Below are positions 27,046 to 35,076 of a DNA stretch of 64,000 nt, piece after piece; position 1 is the first letter of the stretch, and each line of letters begins with the position of its first letter. The position numbers and the translations under genes were made by a program. Under the pieces are notes generated by a model. That model worked only from the letters and a program-made list of their open reading frames with translations. It did not search any database and was not told where the DNA came from. Source of the stretch: an uncultured Elusimicrobiales bacterium (GTDB taxonomy: Bacteria; Elusimicrobiota; Elusimicrobia; Elusimicrobiales; Elusimicrobiaceae); assembly GCA_934662565.1 (NCBI GenBank), contig CAKUKI010000002.1, positions 62,001-126,000 of the forward strand, in the 5' to 3' direction.

Positions 27046-27074
27046 ATACTATCAAATAAACGGACGTTTGGAAA
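27046..27074 (-). promoter_or_regulatory. Promoter of the tpiA-to-tdk run
   Basis: On the minus strand, -35 TTTCCA (27069-27074) and -10 TAGTAT (27046-27051) are 17 bp apart and about 65 bp upstream of tpiA. The surrounding word TTTGGAAAGCCT (plus strand) is repeated in the promoter at 44962-44990. Confidence 0.55.
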
Positions 27075-27213
27075 GCCTTGGCGGGGGAAAAGCCCTTTAT
27101 AGCAGGGGAGCGCGCCCTATGGCGGCCCCGGTGCGCGGGATTTTGGGCCGGGCAGTGCGGGGCTAAAACGCGTGGGGTGTTGGGCCGTGTAGCCCGGCAA
27201 GGCGGATAAAATG

Positions 27214-27243
27214 AAAAGGCCCCGGCAAAACCGGGGTCTTTTT
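27214..27243 (-). terminator. Terminator of the bamA-lpxI operon
   Basis: Stem GACCCCGG / CCGGGGCC type (27214-27225 with 27231-27242) with a 5-nt loop, 16 bp past the lpxI stop, with A and T runs on both flanks. The 27075-27213 stretch between it and the tpiA promoter is GC-rich and holds nothing else recognisable. Confidence 0.82.
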
Positions 27244-27258
27244 CAAATCGGGCCCATT

Positions 27259-28083
27259 TTATACGGCCAGGAAACAAATTTTGTATTTATCGGCCAGTTT
27301 TATAACGTCTTCCAAATCCAACACGAGCGTTTTGCCGGCCTCAAAGGCTACAATATGGAACCCCGCCTTGTGGGCGCTTTCCAGCGTGCCTTTGCCTACC
27401 ACGGGCAAATCAAACCGTGCGTCTTGGTCCGGCCGGGCCACTTTTACAACGGCTACGGGTACGTCTTTTTCGGCCGATTTTTTGTATAACTCGCCCGCCC
27501 GCAAAATACATTGGTCGGTGCCTTCCATGCCTTCCACCGCAATCGTGGCGTTTTGGCTGACCACGCAGGTAAGCCCAATATCCAGCGCGGCCACCGCTTT
27601 GGCAATTTTTAACCCAAATTGAACGGTTTTTAATTCGTCTTCGGTGGGTTGGCGGCGGCTTAAAACGCCTTGTTTGGGCATAAAATCTTCCAAAAACAGG
27701 GCAGAATGGGTAAATTCCAGCCCTTCTTTATGGAATTCCTCTATCACGCGGGAAAGCAGGTATTTGGTGCCCATATTTTTAAGGGAAGCCAAAAATTTGG
27801 CCCCGCGCAAATCCGGCAGGAGGTTGGCAAATATGGACGTGTGCTGTACCCGCCCGGCCATTAAAATTTGCTGTACGCCGTGCGCTTTGAAGAACTCCAT
27901 GCACGCGCCCATTTGCCCGAGCCTTAACGTCTTGAAAACGCAAGGAATTTGGCGGAAATCATCCTCGCGGGCGTTGCCTTTTACCCCGGCAATAAAGACC
28001 TCGTACCCCTTTTGTGCCGCTTTGGCGGCAATATAAAGGGGCATTTTGCCTTCGCCCGCGATGATTCCCAATTTATTAGTCAT
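27259..28083 (-). CDS. lpxI: UDP-2,3-diacylglucosamine pyrophosphatase LpxI
   Basis: 274 residues from ATG 28083, which overlaps the lpxA stop by 8 nt; the open frame upstream of it is inside lpxA. Opening LGIIAGEGKMPLYIA is the LpxI (DUF1009) N-terminus, followed by the C-terminal half with QCILRAGEL and KVARPDQDARFDLPVVG. It hydrolyses UDP-diacylglucosamine to lipid X, the fourth lipid A step, replacing the unrelated LpxH of E. coli. Its place directly after lpxA is the common arrangement for LpxI. Confidence 0.93.
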   Translation of the reverse strand: MTNKLGIIAGEGKMPLYIAAKAAQKGYEVFIAGVKGNAREDDFRQIPCVFKTLRLGQMGACMEFFKAHGVQQILMAGRVQHTSIFANLLPDLRGAKFLASLKNMGTKYLLSRVIEEFHKEGLEFTHSALFLEDFMPKQGVLSRRQPTEDELKTVQFGLKIAKAVAALDIGLTCVVSQNATIAVEGMEGTDQCILRAGELYKKSAEKDVPVAVVKVARPDQDARFDLPVVGKGTLESAHKAGFHIVAFEAGKTLVLDLEDVIKLADKYKICFLAV

Positions 28084-28876
28084 TATCGGCTTCGTTGACT
28101 TTGCGTTTGGCTGCGGTAATACCGCGCGGAGAGGTGCGGCAAAAATCAATCATGTGCTGCACTTCTTTGCAAGGGTGGGTGGCTTCCAGTTCTGCCATGG
28201 CATCTTCCAAGCGTTTGTTGCTGCGGAATAACAGCTTAAATGCCTGACGGATTTGCATAATCGTTTCGCGCGACAGACCGGCGCGGCGCATACCCACAAT
28301 ATTTAAGCCCACCAAACGGGCGCGTTCGCCCTGTGCAATACAATAAGGGGGAATATCCAGCGGTACCATGGCCCCGCCGGAAAGCATAGCCATAGTGCCC
28401 ACGCGCACAAATTGGTGTACGCCTACCATGCCGGACATTACCACTCTGTCTTCTACAATTACATGCCCCGCAATACCGGTGCAGTTGGCTACAATAATGT
28501 TGTTGCCCAGTTGGCAATCGTGCGCTACGTGGGAGTTGGCCATCAGCAGGCAGTTATTGCCAATCGTGGTGGGGACATCTAATTTGGTGGAGCGGTGAAT
28601 GGTGACACATTCGCGGATTTGGTTGCCGTCCCCCATTACCACGCGGGTATCTTCGCCCTTGTAAGACAAATCTTGCGGCGCTACGCCAATAAAGGCGCTG
28701 GCAATAATGCGGTTTTTGTCACCCATGGTGGTATTTTCTATCACGCAGTAGGGGCCAATTTGGTTTTCTTTACCAATTACCACATTCGCGCCGATAATAG
28801 AATACGGACCGATATGGGTAGAGGGGTCTATTTGGGCCGAGGGGTCAATAATAGCAGTGGGGTGAATGTTAGGCAT
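28076..28876 (-). CDS. lpxA: UDP-N-acetylglucosamine acyltransferase LpxA
   Basis: 266 residues. Left-handed beta-helix with hexapeptide repeats from residue ~8 (ATIDP, IGPYSIIGANVVIG, GPYCVIENT), the catalytic His in NSHVAHDCQLGN, and the C-terminal helical part RAGLSRETIMQIRQAFKLLF. It transfers an acyl chain from ACP to UDP-GlcNAc, the first lipid A step. It overlaps fabZ by 8 nt and lpxI by 8 nt. Confidence 0.95.
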   Translation of the reverse strand: MPNIHPTAIIDPSAQIDPSTHIGPYSIIGANVVIGKENQIGPYCVIENTTMGDKNRIIASAFIGVAPQDLSYKGEDTRVVMGDGNQIRECVTIHRSTKLDVPTTIGNNCLLMANSHVAHDCQLGNNIIVANCTGIAGHVIVEDRVVMSGMVGVHQFVRVGTMAMLSGGAMVPLDIPPYCIAQGERARLVGLNIVGMRRAGLSRETIMQIRQAFKLLFRSNKRLEDAMAELEATHPCKEVQHMIDFCRTSPRGITAAKRKVNEADND

Positions 28877-29360
28877 GAGGGGTTTCTCCTAAAATGAATG
28901 TCAGGCTGGCTTGCGTGCAGAGTTTACCGTTTACATAGGCTTCTGCGTAAATTTTTGAAATTTTACCAAAACGGATAATTTCTATGGGCATTTCCAGTAA
29001 ATCACCGGGGACAACCATCCCGCGGAATTTGGCTTCGTCAATACTTAAAAACAGGGGCAAGCCACCGCCGCCTTGGGTGATATAACCCATAATGGCACCG
29101 CCAAATGCTTGGGAAATACTTTCTACAACCAATACCCCCGGCATAATGGGCTTTTGCGGAAAATGCCCCTTAAAATAGTATTCGTCCGCGCGGACGCGCC
29201 GGATACCCACATATTTCTTTTTTTCTTCCAATACGCGCACTTCATCCACCAGCAGGAAAGGCTCCCGATGGGGAATGTTGTGTTCAATAGCTTGCTTGTC
29301 CAACGTTTTAATAACGGGAAGGGTCAAGTAGTTTTTAAGCGTTTCACGTCTTTCGCTCAT
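28869..29360 (-). CDS. fabZ: 3-hydroxyacyl-ACP dehydratase FabZ
   Basis: 163 residues, hotdog fold. Seen are the N-terminal IPHREPFLLVDEV, the catalytic His in FKGHFPQKPIMPGV and Glu in VVESISQA, and DEAKFRGMVVPGD. It dehydrates 3-hydroxyacyl-ACP in fatty-acid elongation and competes with LpxA/LpxD for the same substrate, which explains its place in the operon. It is a separate gene from lpxC (4-nt overlap), unlike the LpxC-FabZ fusion of Bacteroidota. Confidence 0.95.
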   Translation of the reverse strand: MSERRETLKNYLTLPVIKTLDKQAIEHNIPHREPFLLVDEVRVLEEKKKYVGIRRVRADEYYFKGHFPQKPIMPGVLVVESISQAFGGAIMGYITQGGGGLPLFLSIDEAKFRGMVVPGDLLEMPIEIIRFGKISKIYAEAYVNGKLCTQASLTFILGETPHA

Positions 29361-30181
29361 TTGTCCTCCGAATTGTCTAATAACAGTTTAGCAAATATCA
29401 CATTATGTTTGTGCCCGCCACAGGAGCAAGTGATTTTTAGGGGCGGTAAATCACGTCCGGTCAGGCTTAAATCCCCTATCATATCCAGCAGTTTGTGGCG
29501 CACTAATTCATCTGGGAAGCGGCGTTCGTTGATGTATTTGTCTTTGCCGATAATTACGGCGTTTTCCAGCGTGCCGCCTTTGGCTAAACCGTGCTGTTTT
29601 AAGAAAGCGAGTTCTTCTTCAAACCCAAAGGTGCGCGCCGGCGCAATTTCTTTTAAGTACGCTTGCGGCGTAAAATCCACCGTAAAAGTTTGGCGCCCCA
29701 CCAAGGGGTGTTTGTGGATGTATTCAAAAGAGAACGTCAGCTTGTCGGCCGGTTCGGCACTGTAAGAAATGTTGCCGCTGGAATAAGTAATTTTGCGGTT
29801 TACTTTCAGTTGCGGGCGGGTTGTGCCCAGTTCTTTTAAGCCGGCGGCCAAAATTTCTTTGGCGTACACGGCGGCGGAGCCGTCAGTCACGGGCGGTTCG
29901 GGGCCGTCCATTTCCACCAACGCATCCGTCACGCCCAAAGCGTGCAAGGCGGACAAAACGTGTTCTACCGTCCATACTTCGGCGGTGGCGTTTTTCAAGT
30001 TTGTGCCGCGCAGGGTGGAGCTGACATTAGCGGCCAGCGCGGCTATCGGTTGGGCACCGGGAAGATCGGTGCGTAAGAAAGAAATGCCGTTATCGGCCGG
30101 TTTGAACGTCAGCACGGAGGGAACCCCCGTGTGTAAGCCAATCCCCTGTACAACAGCGGGTTTTTGAAGGGTTTTTCTCAT
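29357..30181 (-). CDS. lpxC: UDP-3-O-acyl-N-acetylglucosamine deacetylase LpxC
   Basis: 274 residues, slightly short (E. coli 305). Zinc ligands are visible: His in VEHVLSALHALG, and His and Asp in ELVRHKLLDMIGDL; the catalytic His is in CGGHKHNVIF. The N-terminus VQGIGLHTGVP and MDGPEPPVTDGSA are family landmarks. It performs the committed lipid A step. Start ATG 30181 follows lpxD by 3 bp; the stop overlaps fabZ. Confidence 0.95.
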   Translation of the reverse strand: MRKTLQKPAVVQGIGLHTGVPSVLTFKPADNGISFLRTDLPGAQPIAALAANVSSTLRGTNLKNATAEVWTVEHVLSALHALGVTDALVEMDGPEPPVTDGSAAVYAKEILAAGLKELGTTRPQLKVNRKITYSSGNISYSAEPADKLTFSFEYIHKHPLVGRQTFTVDFTPQAYLKEIAPARTFGFEEELAFLKQHGLAKGGTLENAVIIGKDKYINERRFPDELVRHKLLDMIGDLSLTGRDLPPLKITCSCGGHKHNVIFAKLLLDNSEDK

Positions 30182-30184
30182 AAA

Positions 30185-31258
30185 TTATTTGCCCATCCAT
30201 TTTTTAAGTTTGCCGAACCAAGACAGATTTTGGGCCTCGGCCAGTTGTTTTTTAAGTTTTTTGAATTCCGTGTACATTTCCGGCAGTTTGCGCATAATGG
30301 CTAACTGGCGGAACGCTTCTTTTTGCGGCATAGCCGGATAGCCAAAGTAGGTTTGTCCGGCCGGAATACTGCCAATTACGCCGGATTGGGCGCCTACTTG
30401 TACGCGGTCACCGATTTTCATGTGTCCGGCTAAGCCCACTTGTCCGGCTAAAATAACGCCGTTGCCAATATCGGTAGTGCCGGCCACGCCCACTTGCGCG
30501 CACATAATGCTGCTCATCCCTACATGCACATTGTGGCCGATTTGCACCAAGTTGTCAATTTTGGTGTTGGCCCCAATGACGGTGCTGGAAATTTTCGCGC
30601 GGTCTATACAGGTGTTGGACTGGATTTCCACGTCCGACTCTATAACCACATTCCCGATTTGCGGGATTTTTTGGTGGCGGCCTTCGTGAAAGGTGAATCC
30701 AAAGCCGTCGGAACCGATTTTAGCGCCGGCTTGCAAAATAACAAAATCTTTCAAAATGCAGTCTTCGCGGATGACCACTTGCGGGTAAATCAGGCAGTTT
30801 TTGCCGATTTTTACATTTTGCCCAATGTAGCATTGAGGGTAAATGACGGTGTTATCGCCAATAACGGCGCCGTCTTCCACTACGCTGTGGGCGCCTACCG
30901 TCACGTTGGCCCCTAACGTGGCTTTGGGGCTGATGACGGCGGACGGGTGAATCCCCGGCGTATATTTAACGCGTTGGGAATCTATATGTTTTAACAAAAG
31001 GATAAATGCCCATTCCGGATTTTGCGCATACAACACCGCCCCTTTATAGGGCAGTTCCTGCCCTTTGGCGCTAAGCGGCAAAATCACGCAGCCGGCTTTT
31101 AAGTCCGCCAGTGCTTCCGGTTTTTCCAGTTGGGTTAAATAGCAAAGGCCGTCCGGTTTTGGGTCGTCCAAGGCGCACAATTCGTGCAGGACAAGGTTTT
31201 CATCTCCCGCCAGTTCGCACTGGGCGATACGGGCGGCATCTTTTAATGTTAAGTTCAT
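30185..31258 (-). CDS. lpxD: UDP-3-O-acylglucosamine N-acyltransferase LpxD
   Basis: 357 residues. An N-terminal uridine-binding domain (to ~100) is followed by hexapeptide beta-helix repeats (VISPKATLGANVTVGAHSVV, IGKNCLIYPQVVI) with the catalytic His in QIGHNVHVG. A C-terminal helical tail begins at LPEMYTEFKKLKKQLAEAQ. It adds the second acyl chain to lipid A precursor. It sits 17 bp after the OmpH/Skp-like gene. Confidence 0.95.
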   Translation of the reverse strand: MNLTLKDAARIAQCELAGDENLVLHELCALDDPKPDGLCYLTQLEKPEALADLKAGCVILPLSAKGQELPYKGAVLYAQNPEWAFILLLKHIDSQRVKYTPGIHPSAVISPKATLGANVTVGAHSVVEDGAVIGDNTVIYPQCYIGQNVKIGKNCLIYPQVVIREDCILKDFVILQAGAKIGSDGFGFTFHEGRHQKIPQIGNVVIESDVEIQSNTCIDRAKISSTVIGANTKIDNLVQIGHNVHVGMSSIMCAQVGVAGTTDIGNGVILAGQVGLAGHMKIGDRVQVGAQSGVIGSIPAGQTYFGYPAMPQKEAFRQLAIMRKLPEMYTEFKKLKKQLAEAQNLSWFGKLKKWMGK

Positions 31259-31275
31259 AGTCCCTCTCGGCCGCG

Positions 31276-32361
31276 TTATTTTTTGCGGTACTTTTTGGAT
31301 TTTTTCAGCCGGTTTACAAAATCTTTCGTCACGTTTACCGGCTTTTCTCCGTATAAAATCTCGTCTTTGCGCACCACGGCGCCGATGTTTCTTTTTTTGG
31401 CGAACGATTTTATTTCGGTGTAAATGTCTTTCAAAATGGCTTTTACTTCTTTTTCTTCCAGCTTCAAAATTTCTTCGCGCGTGGCATACTTATAATTATC
31501 AATAAAAAAGCCGCGCTCTGCAATAATTTTTTGGTTTGCCGCTATACGGGCGGAAATATCGTCCAACTCCTGTGGGGTGCTTAATGGCGAGGCGGTAATC
31601 AGCTCCGCACCGGAAAATAACAGGCGGTTGAGTAAGTTTTCCAAGGTTAAAGAGTCCGCTTCTTCTTTAATTTTGGGGGCCAGTTCCTGCGGGGCAACCA
31701 CAATGCGCTCATAAAACGGTTTTAACTGGTTGAGGCGCTCCGCCAAGCGGGAGTTTTCCAGCGTAAGCGTATCTATAATCTGGCGCGCGCTCTGCACCTC
31801 TTGTTCTTTGGCTAAAATTTTCAGCCGGATTTGCTCCTTAACGGCTACCGTGCGCGGGTGTTTGCTAAATGCCTCGTCAATATCAATAAATGCTACCGTT
31901 AAACATTTGTTTTGATATTTGGATAAATCTTCCGGCTCGTCCGTTGCATCCGGTTGTTCGGTGGGCGCGGCAACGGACAGGGGGGGCGTTGCTGGGGTAT
32001 CCGGTGTGGCTTGTTGGGGCTTTTTCTCTACAGGTTCCACGGCCAGCCGTTGGGTTTGGAATGGAATTTCCGGTTGCGTAGGCGCAGTAGCGGCGGGCTC
32101 CTGCGGCGCGGCAGAAATCTGCGGCGCGGCGGAACTTGGCACTGGGCCCGCTGCGGGTTGGGCGGATTCTTGTTCGTGTTCCGCAAACGCCTGCTGTTTG
32201 GTGGTTTCCGGCAATTTAATGGTTTCGTCCGGTGCGCTTGCGTTATTTTTTGCCTGAATAGCCGCCACCACCGCGGCTTCTTCGGGGGTTAAAGCCAAGT
32301 CGGCGGCGTGTAATACGCCGCCCCATATCAACACACCCAACAGGCAAAAAATCTTACGCAT
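31276..32361 (-). CDS. OmpH/Skp-like periplasmic protein with Pro/Ala-rich insert
   Basis: 361 residues: Sec signal ending VLHA (~19), a low-complexity Pro/Ala/Gln region (~60-150), then an OmpH-type C-terminal part starting LTVAFIDIDEAFSKHPRTVA with a long charged coiled coil and the ending DEILYGEKPVNVTKDFVNRL, typical of Skp/OmpH. Skp trimers hold unfolded outer-membrane proteins. Standard Skp is ~160 residues, so the first half is an addition of unknown use. The position between bamA and lpxD is the classical skp position, which strengthens the call. Confidence 0.78.
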   Translation of the reverse strand: MRKIFCLLGVLIWGGVLHAADLALTPEEAAVVAAIQAKNNASAPDETIKLPETTKQQAFAEHEQESAQPAAGPVPSSAAPQISAAPQEPAATAPTQPEIPFQTQRLAVEPVEKKPQQATPDTPATPPLSVAAPTEQPDATDEPEDLSKYQNKCLTVAFIDIDEAFSKHPRTVAVKEQIRLKILAKEQEVQSARQIIDTLTLENSRLAERLNQLKPFYERIVVAPQELAPKIKEEADSLTLENLLNRLLFSGAELITASPLSTPQELDDISARIAANQKIIAERGFFIDNYKYATREEILKLEEKEVKAILKDIYTEIKSFAKKRNIGAVVRKDEILYGEKPVNVTKDFVNRLKKSKKYRKK

Positions 32362-32370
32362 AGTCCGTCC

Positions 32371-34731
32371 TTACATCATATTAGACATATTGAAATAGAA
32401 GTGGGATTTGTCTTGCCCTTTATCGTGGTTCAAGCCATAGCCCCAATCAATGCGAATCGGCAAGGCGGGGGTTGTAAAGCGCAAGCCTACGCCCACACCG
32501 GCTTTGAATTGGTTTTCGTTCGGGCCCATACTAAAATCAATATCGTCAAAATGGTCCCAAGAGTTGCCCATATCAAAAAAGAAGGCAAACTGGGCCATGT
32601 TGCGGCGGCCTTCGCGCGCAATCGGAAAGCGCAGCTCCGCATTCATTACATAGTACATGTCTCCGCCGTACGCCGGACCGATTTCGCCCGCGCGTTCATA
32701 CCCGCGGACGGTGTCCGCCCCACCCAAGAAGAATTTTTCATAAGGGGGAACGTATTTGGTGCGCCCATAAGGCTGTACGGAGCCGAATTTGTTGGAAAGC
32801 ACAAACACAATGGGGTAGTTGCCCCCAATGTTAAGCACCGTATGGTTGAAAATAGAGCGGGCATTAAAATACCATAAATCTAGGTCACCGCCAATCGGGC
32901 CGCCGGCAAGCGCCACCCCCATGGAATTGCGCCAGCCGCGGGTGGGGTCCCACATATTGTCGCGGGTATCAACGGCAACGTCCGCACTGAAGGTGGAAAT
33001 GTTGGTTTTGCCCTTTTCAAGATATTCACCGGGTTTTTTGCCGTCGGCATACAGGTATTGGGGGTCAATGTCGTAAATATCTACATTTTCAAACGAGTAT
33101 CCAAACGAAAGCTGGTAAATGTCATCATTAAAGCGCGGGCCTACTTTTACGCGGCCGCCAATGCGCTTTTCGGTATAGGCTTGGTTTTCCGTGACGAACG
33201 AGCGGTAGCGGCGGGTGTTAAAAGCGTCCACCCCCAAAGAGGTGGGCTTTTCGTAAATCCACGGGGTGTACCAGCTGACGGTATAATCCAAAATTTCTTT
33301 ACCGAACATGGTGCGCAGGGAAAGGCGCTGCGCGCGGTTCAAAAAGTTCAAGTGGTTGACGGAAACTTCCCCGTATAAGCCGTCCATGGAGGACATGGCA
33401 AGCCCCGCTTGGAACATCCCCGGCCGGCCTTCCACTACGTTAAACCCTAAATCCACTTTTTGGGGGTCTGCCGTGGGTTGGAGGTCCACTTGCACATCAT
33501 TAATGAAGCCGAGGTTCATGATTTTGGTTTGGCTGCGGCGTATTTTGGCCGCATCATATAAATCGCCGGAGTGAATGGACAGTTCCCGCGTAAAGACGTA
33601 TTTTTTTGTTTTTCCGTAGCCGGAAACGTCCACATTGTCTATGTAAAAAATACCGCCCTCGGAAATATCAAACGAAATGTTTAGTAGCCCGTTTTGTACG
33701 TTATACTGGGGTTGCACGCGGGCTTGCAGGTAGCCTTTGTCGGCATAGGCTTCCTGAATGGCGGAAACGGTGTCTTCAAAATCTTTTTGGTTGTATAACT
33801 TGCCGGTGCGGTAATAGACTTTTTCTTTTAATTCCGCGTCCGAAAAAACGGTGCTGCCCTCAAACGAGGTAGTGCCGAAATCCACCTTGGGGCCTTCGGT
33901 GGCATCATAAGAGATAGATACCAATGATTTGTCCGCATTGTAAGCCAGCTTGGGTTCAGTCATCATGAACTGGGCATAGCCTTGGTTGCGGCCGTAGAGC
34001 ATCATTTTTACATAATCACGCTGTAAATTTTGCGGTTTGTAAACTTTGCCCGCTTTGTTGGAGGCTTTACGGAGCAGTTTTTTAAGGGGTATTTCGTGAA
34101 GGCCGGTTATATTTACCGCTTCTACGCGGGTGCGGGGGCCTTCGTCTATAATAAGCTTAACCTCAACGGTGTTTTCTTTGGCTACTGGGGTAAGCTCGTA
34201 CTTTATTTGCGTGCTTACATAGCCTTTTTCGGCATATTTTGCTTGAATACGGGCGAGGTCCGCGTCCAGCTTGGCTTGGTTGAACGGGTCCTTGAGTTTA
34301 AGCGTCATGGCTTGGGTAATGGCCCCTTTGCCCAAATGCTTGCGGCCCTGATAGGTCAACCGGTCAAAAATAGGTTTTTCCGTCACTATATAGGTTAGGC
34401 GGTGGCACGGATAAGGCTGAAAAAACTGCTTGTCTTTTTTGGTGCCTTTGATGCGGGAAATATCCACTTCCACTTTATCAAAGTTGCCCAAGGCGGAAAT
34501 TTCGTTAATATCTTCCGATACGGAATACCGCTCGTACAGAACGCCTTTTTTGGCACTGCCTGCTTTGGTGACTGTGCGTTTGGAGATATTACGCAACCCC
34601 TCCACGGCTACTTCACAAACCATCCACGGGCCGTTGGGGTCTACTTCTTCCTCAAGGGCCTGCGCCGCGAATACGGGCTGTGCCAACAATAGCACCGCAC
34701 CGAATAAATGTAAGTTGGAAAGTTTAATCAA
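32371..34731 (-). CDS. bamA: Outer-membrane protein assembly factor BamA
   Basis: 786 residues. Start assigned to TTG 34731, six bases after AAGGGGCGGGAT; the open frame reaches only a TTG at 34752 that lies in the U-tract of the rpmB terminator. The signal peptide runs to VFA-AQA. Five POTRA domains fill ~45-410 (VEGLRNISKRTV, YQGRKHLGKGA, ITGLHEIPLKK, FEGSTVFSDAELKE, VDVSGYGKTKKYV). The Omp85 barrel follows with VDTRDNMWDPTRGW, GGADTVRGYERAGEIGP (loop 6 VRGYE) and the end FYFNMSNMM. It inserts outer-membrane barrels. Confidence 0.94.
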   Translation of the reverse strand: MIKLSNLHLFGAVLLLAQPVFAAQALEEEVDPNGPWMVCEVAVEGLRNISKRTVTKAGSAKKGVLYERYSVSEDINEISALGNFDKVEVDISRIKGTKKDKQFFQPYPCHRLTYIVTEKPIFDRLTYQGRKHLGKGAITQAMTLKLKDPFNQAKLDADLARIQAKYAEKGYVSTQIKYELTPVAKENTVEVKLIIDEGPRTRVEAVNITGLHEIPLKKLLRKASNKAGKVYKPQNLQRDYVKMMLYGRNQGYAQFMMTEPKLAYNADKSLVSISYDATEGPKVDFGTTSFEGSTVFSDAELKEKVYYRTGKLYNQKDFEDTVSAIQEAYADKGYLQARVQPQYNVQNGLLNISFDISEGGIFYIDNVDVSGYGKTKKYVFTRELSIHSGDLYDAAKIRRSQTKIMNLGFINDVQVDLQPTADPQKVDLGFNVVEGRPGMFQAGLAMSSMDGLYGEVSVNHLNFLNRAQRLSLRTMFGKEILDYTVSWYTPWIYEKPTSLGVDAFNTRRYRSFVTENQAYTEKRIGGRVKVGPRFNDDIYQLSFGYSFENVDIYDIDPQYLYADGKKPGEYLEKGKTNISTFSADVAVDTRDNMWDPTRGWRNSMGVALAGGPIGGDLDLWYFNARSIFNHTVLNIGGNYPIVFVLSNKFGSVQPYGRTKYVPPYEKFFLGGADTVRGYERAGEIGPAYGGDMYYVMNAELRFPIAREGRRNMAQFAFFFDMGNSWDHFDDIDFSMGPNENQFKAGVGVGLRFTTPALPIRIDWGYGLNHDKGQDKSHFYFNMSNMM

Positions 34732-34754
34732 ATCCCGCCCCTTATTTAACAAAA

Positions 34755-34786
34755 AAAGCCCGCACTAGCTTAAAAGCACGGGCTGA
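34755..34786 (-). terminator. Terminator after rpmB
   Basis: Stem AGCCCG / CGGGCT closed over a 13-14 nt loop with extra pairs, followed on the minus strand by TTTTTTTG. It lies 22 bp past rpmB and just before the bamA ribosome site. Confidence 0.7.
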
Positions 34787-34807
34787 TTGAATGCAAAAAG
34801 TGCTGAC

Positions 34808-35002
34808 TTATTTGGTGGGTCTGGTCGCACGGCCGCTTTTGATGCAGACGGTGCAAACATACGCAGTCTGTGCTTTGCCGTCCAACATCACTTTTTGTTT
34901 TTGCAAGTTGGGCTTGAAGCTTCTTTTTGTTCTCATGTTAGAGTGGCTGTAAGAGCCGCCGGAAACCGGGGCTTTGCCACACACTGCACATTTATACGCC
35001 AT
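34808..35002 (-). CDS. rpmB: 50S ribosomal protein bL28
   Basis: 64 residues, normal size. Begins YKCAVCGKAP with a CxxC and ends YVCTVCIKSGR, giving the four-Cys zinc form of L28. The core SHSNMRTKRSFKPNLQ is the family signature. It has its own promoter (35042-35070) and terminator, and an AAGGAAGGG ribosome site. Confidence 0.96.
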   Translation of the reverse strand: MAYKCAVCGKAPVSGGSYSHSNMRTKRSFKPNLQKQKVMLDGKAQTAYVCTVCIKSGRATRPTK

Positions 35003-35041
35003 AATTCCCTTCCTTATAACTGAATTAAATTTTGTCTTTAT

Positions 35042-35070
35042 ATTTTATTAAATCCAAGCGGGTTTGTCCA
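35042..35070 (-). promoter_or_regulatory. Promoter of rpmB
   Basis: On the minus strand, -35 TGGACA (35065-35070) and -10 TAAAAT (35042-35047) with 17 bp spacing, 40 bp upstream of rpmB and immediately past the terC stop. Confidence 0.65.
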
Positions 35071-35076
35071 CCCCGT

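Noticed and set aside
27075..27213. Small gene or RNA in the GC-rich gap after lpxI
   Set aside because: An 84-codon minus frame overlaps here, but it spans the terminator and the tpiA promoter and has no ribosome site.
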